Of a stretch of DNA of 64,000 nucleotides, positions 62,947-64,000 are shown in pieces. The number at the start of each line of letters is the position of its first letter. Position 1 is the stretch's first letter. The stretch is from Microbacterium oryzae (GTDB lineage Bacteria; Actinomycetota; Actinomycetes; Actinomycetales; Microbacteriaceae). The notes beneath the pieces were generated by a model. The model was not told the origin of the DNA. It did not search any database and saw only the letters and a list, made by a program, of their open reading frames with translations. The DNA lies in NCBI RefSeq assembly GCF_009735645.1, contig NZ_CP032550.1:1488001-1552000 (forward strand). The letters run 5' to 3'. The translations under genes and the position numbers were made by a program.

Positions 62947-64000
62947 ATGACCGAACTGACCGGCCACTCCTTCATCGCCGGCGAGCGCGTCGTCGGCACG
63001 TCGGGCACGACGTACGGCATCAACGCCGAGACCGGCGAGCGCCTCGAGCCCGGCTACTCGCTGCTCGACGTTGACCAGGTCGCCACCGCCACCGCGGCCG
63101 CCGCCGAGGCGTTCCCGTCGTTCTCGAGCCTCGAGCCCGAGAAGCACGCCGCGTTCCTCGAGAGCGTCGCCGACCGCATCGACGCCCTCGGCGACGAGCT
63201 CATCGAGCGCACCTCCCTCGAGACCGGGCTCACGGCCATCCGCCTCACCGGCGAGCGCACGCGCACGTCGAACCAGCTGCGCCTGTTCGCGAAGGTCGTC
63301 CGTCAGGGCGACTTCCGCGGCGTCCGCATCGATCCGGCCATCCCCGACCGCACGCCGCTCCCCCGGGTCGACATCCGGCAGCGGAAGGTCGCGCTCGGCC
63401 CGGTCGCCGTGTTCGGCGCGTCGAACTTCCCGTTCGCGTTCTCGACCGCCGGCGGCGACACCGCGGCCGCCCTCGCGGCCGGCTGCCCGGTCGTCTTCAA
63501 GGCGCACAACGCGCACCCCGCCACGAGCGAGCTGGTCGGCACCGCGATCGCCGCGGCCGTCGCCGAGCACGGCCTGCACCCGGGCGTCTTCTCGCTCGTC
63601 TACGGGCCCGGATCGTCCGTCGGCCAGGCGCTCGTCGCCGACCCGGTCATCCAAGCCGTCGGCTTCACGGGCTCGCGCTCGGGCGGTCTGTCGATCCTCG
63701 CCACCGCGCAGAGCCGCCCCGTGCCGATCCCCGTCTACGCGGAGATGAGCTCGGTGAACCCCGTCTTCATCCTGCCGGGATCGCTCGAGGGCGACGTCGA
63801 GAAGCTCGCCGCCGACTACGTCACGAGTCTGTCGGCCTCGAGCGGCCAGCTCTGCACGCAGCCGGGCATCGTGTTCGTGCCGCGCGGCGAGGCGGGCGAC
63901 CGCTTCCTCGCCGAGAGCGGCCGCATCCTCGGCACCGCGGCGGGCCAGGTCATGCTGACCCCCGGGATGGCCAGGGCCTGGCGTGAGGGCGTCGACTCGC
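62947..64000 (+). CDS. 2-oxoglutarate semialdehyde dehydrogenase, 5' part
   Basis: The first 351 codons of an aldehyde dehydrogenase (NADP-type, fatty-aldehyde/KGSA group), cut by the window end. Visible: GPVAVFGASNFPFAFSTAGG (cofactor fold), VFKAHNAHPATSELV, GFTGSRSGG, the Glu region PVYAEMSSVNPVF and the catalytic Cys in SASSGQLCTQPG. It oxidises 2-oxoglutarate semialdehyde to 2-oxoglutarate, completing hexarate breakdown started by kdgD, 20 bases upstream. Start ATG 62947. Confidence 0.92.
   Translation, partial: MTELTGHSFIAGERVVGTSGTTYGINAETGERLEPGYSLLDVDQVATATAAAAEAFPSFSSLEPEKHAAFLESVADRIDALGDELIERTSLETGLTAIRLTGERTRTSNQLRLFAKVVRQGDFRGVRIDPAIPDRTPLPRVDIRQRKVALGPVAVFGASNFPFAFSTAGGDTAAALAAGCPVVFKAHNAHPATSELVGTAIAAAVAEHGLHPGVFSLVYGPGSSVGQALVADPVIQAVGFTGSRSGGLSILATAQSRPVPIPVYAEMSSVNPVFILPGSLEGDVEKLAADYVTSLSASSGQLCTQPGIVFVPRGEAGDRFLAESGRILGTAAGQVMLTPGMARAWREGVDS

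Overview
The window is a 64 kb stretch of a very GC-rich (roughly 70%) actinobacterial chromosome, most likely from a Microbacteriaceae member such as Microbacterium. The evidence is the combination of a Kgd-type 2-oxoglutarate dehydrogenase end, SigR/RsrA-type thiol-stress regulators, paired GuaB/GuaB3, a DUF3817-guaA pair, DUF3349, two CIRCE sites before groES and very dense gene packing. The genus is an inference. No rRNA, tRNA, CRISPR array, prophage or insertion sequence was seen.

Layout. 1-553: 3' end of kgd. 617-1933: Eis-like acetyltransferase. 1990-5916: four-gene ABC importer operon (binding protein, two permeases, ATPase). 6055-9398: DUF3349 and two copies of a PiT phosphate permease plus small membrane protein module. 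9501-12873: rsrA-sigR facing aroA-rsgA. 12874-13295: non-coding repeat region. 13296-14450: SseB-domain protein. 14500-20191: HAD hydrolase-phnDCEE-RpiR operon and a divergent unknown gene. 20194-26274: MFS exporter, pcrA, two GntR-type regulators, a glycerophosphodiesterase. 26431-32611: Bax-inhibitor-like protein, then a five-gene envelope cluster (phosphodiester glycosidase, GT2-GtrA fusion, DUF4956, VTC polyphosphate-polymerase domain, beta-solenoid lipoprotein). 32805-42634: MFS, S33 peptidase, guaA, DUF3817, flavin reductase, SURF1, guaB3, guaB. 42827-45308: manganese/zinc-type ABC importer. 45449-49739: rarD, mscS, groES, THUMP-like methyltransferase, small membrane protein. 49736-57586: tsaD, rimI, tsaB, APC permease, tsaE, alr, acpS, glmS. 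57746-64000: TctABC transporter, LysR regulator and the first two enzymes of hexarate breakdown (kdgD and a 2-oxoglutarate semialdehyde dehydrogenase cut by the window end).

How genes work together. Most operons are chained by ATGA or GTGA start/stop overlaps, implying translational coupling. Phosphate is a recurring theme: two PiT permeases (one behind a PHO-box-like repeat), a glycerophosphodiesterase, a phosphonate-type importer with its own phosphatase-like enzyme, and a VTC-domain cluster. Three 11-bp-period direct repeats (at glpQ, at the first gene of the envelope cluster and at DUF4956) hint at shared control by a PhoB/OmpR-type response regulator.

Most notable non-gene signals: a roughly tenfold over-represented octamer GGATGGCC that also builds terminator stems in inverted pairs, a family of long palindromes at gene 3' ends, a 73-bp tandem array, a SigR-type autoregulatory promoter lying across the aroA start codon, and a metal-regulator-like palindrome lying across the start codon of the metal-binding protein gene.
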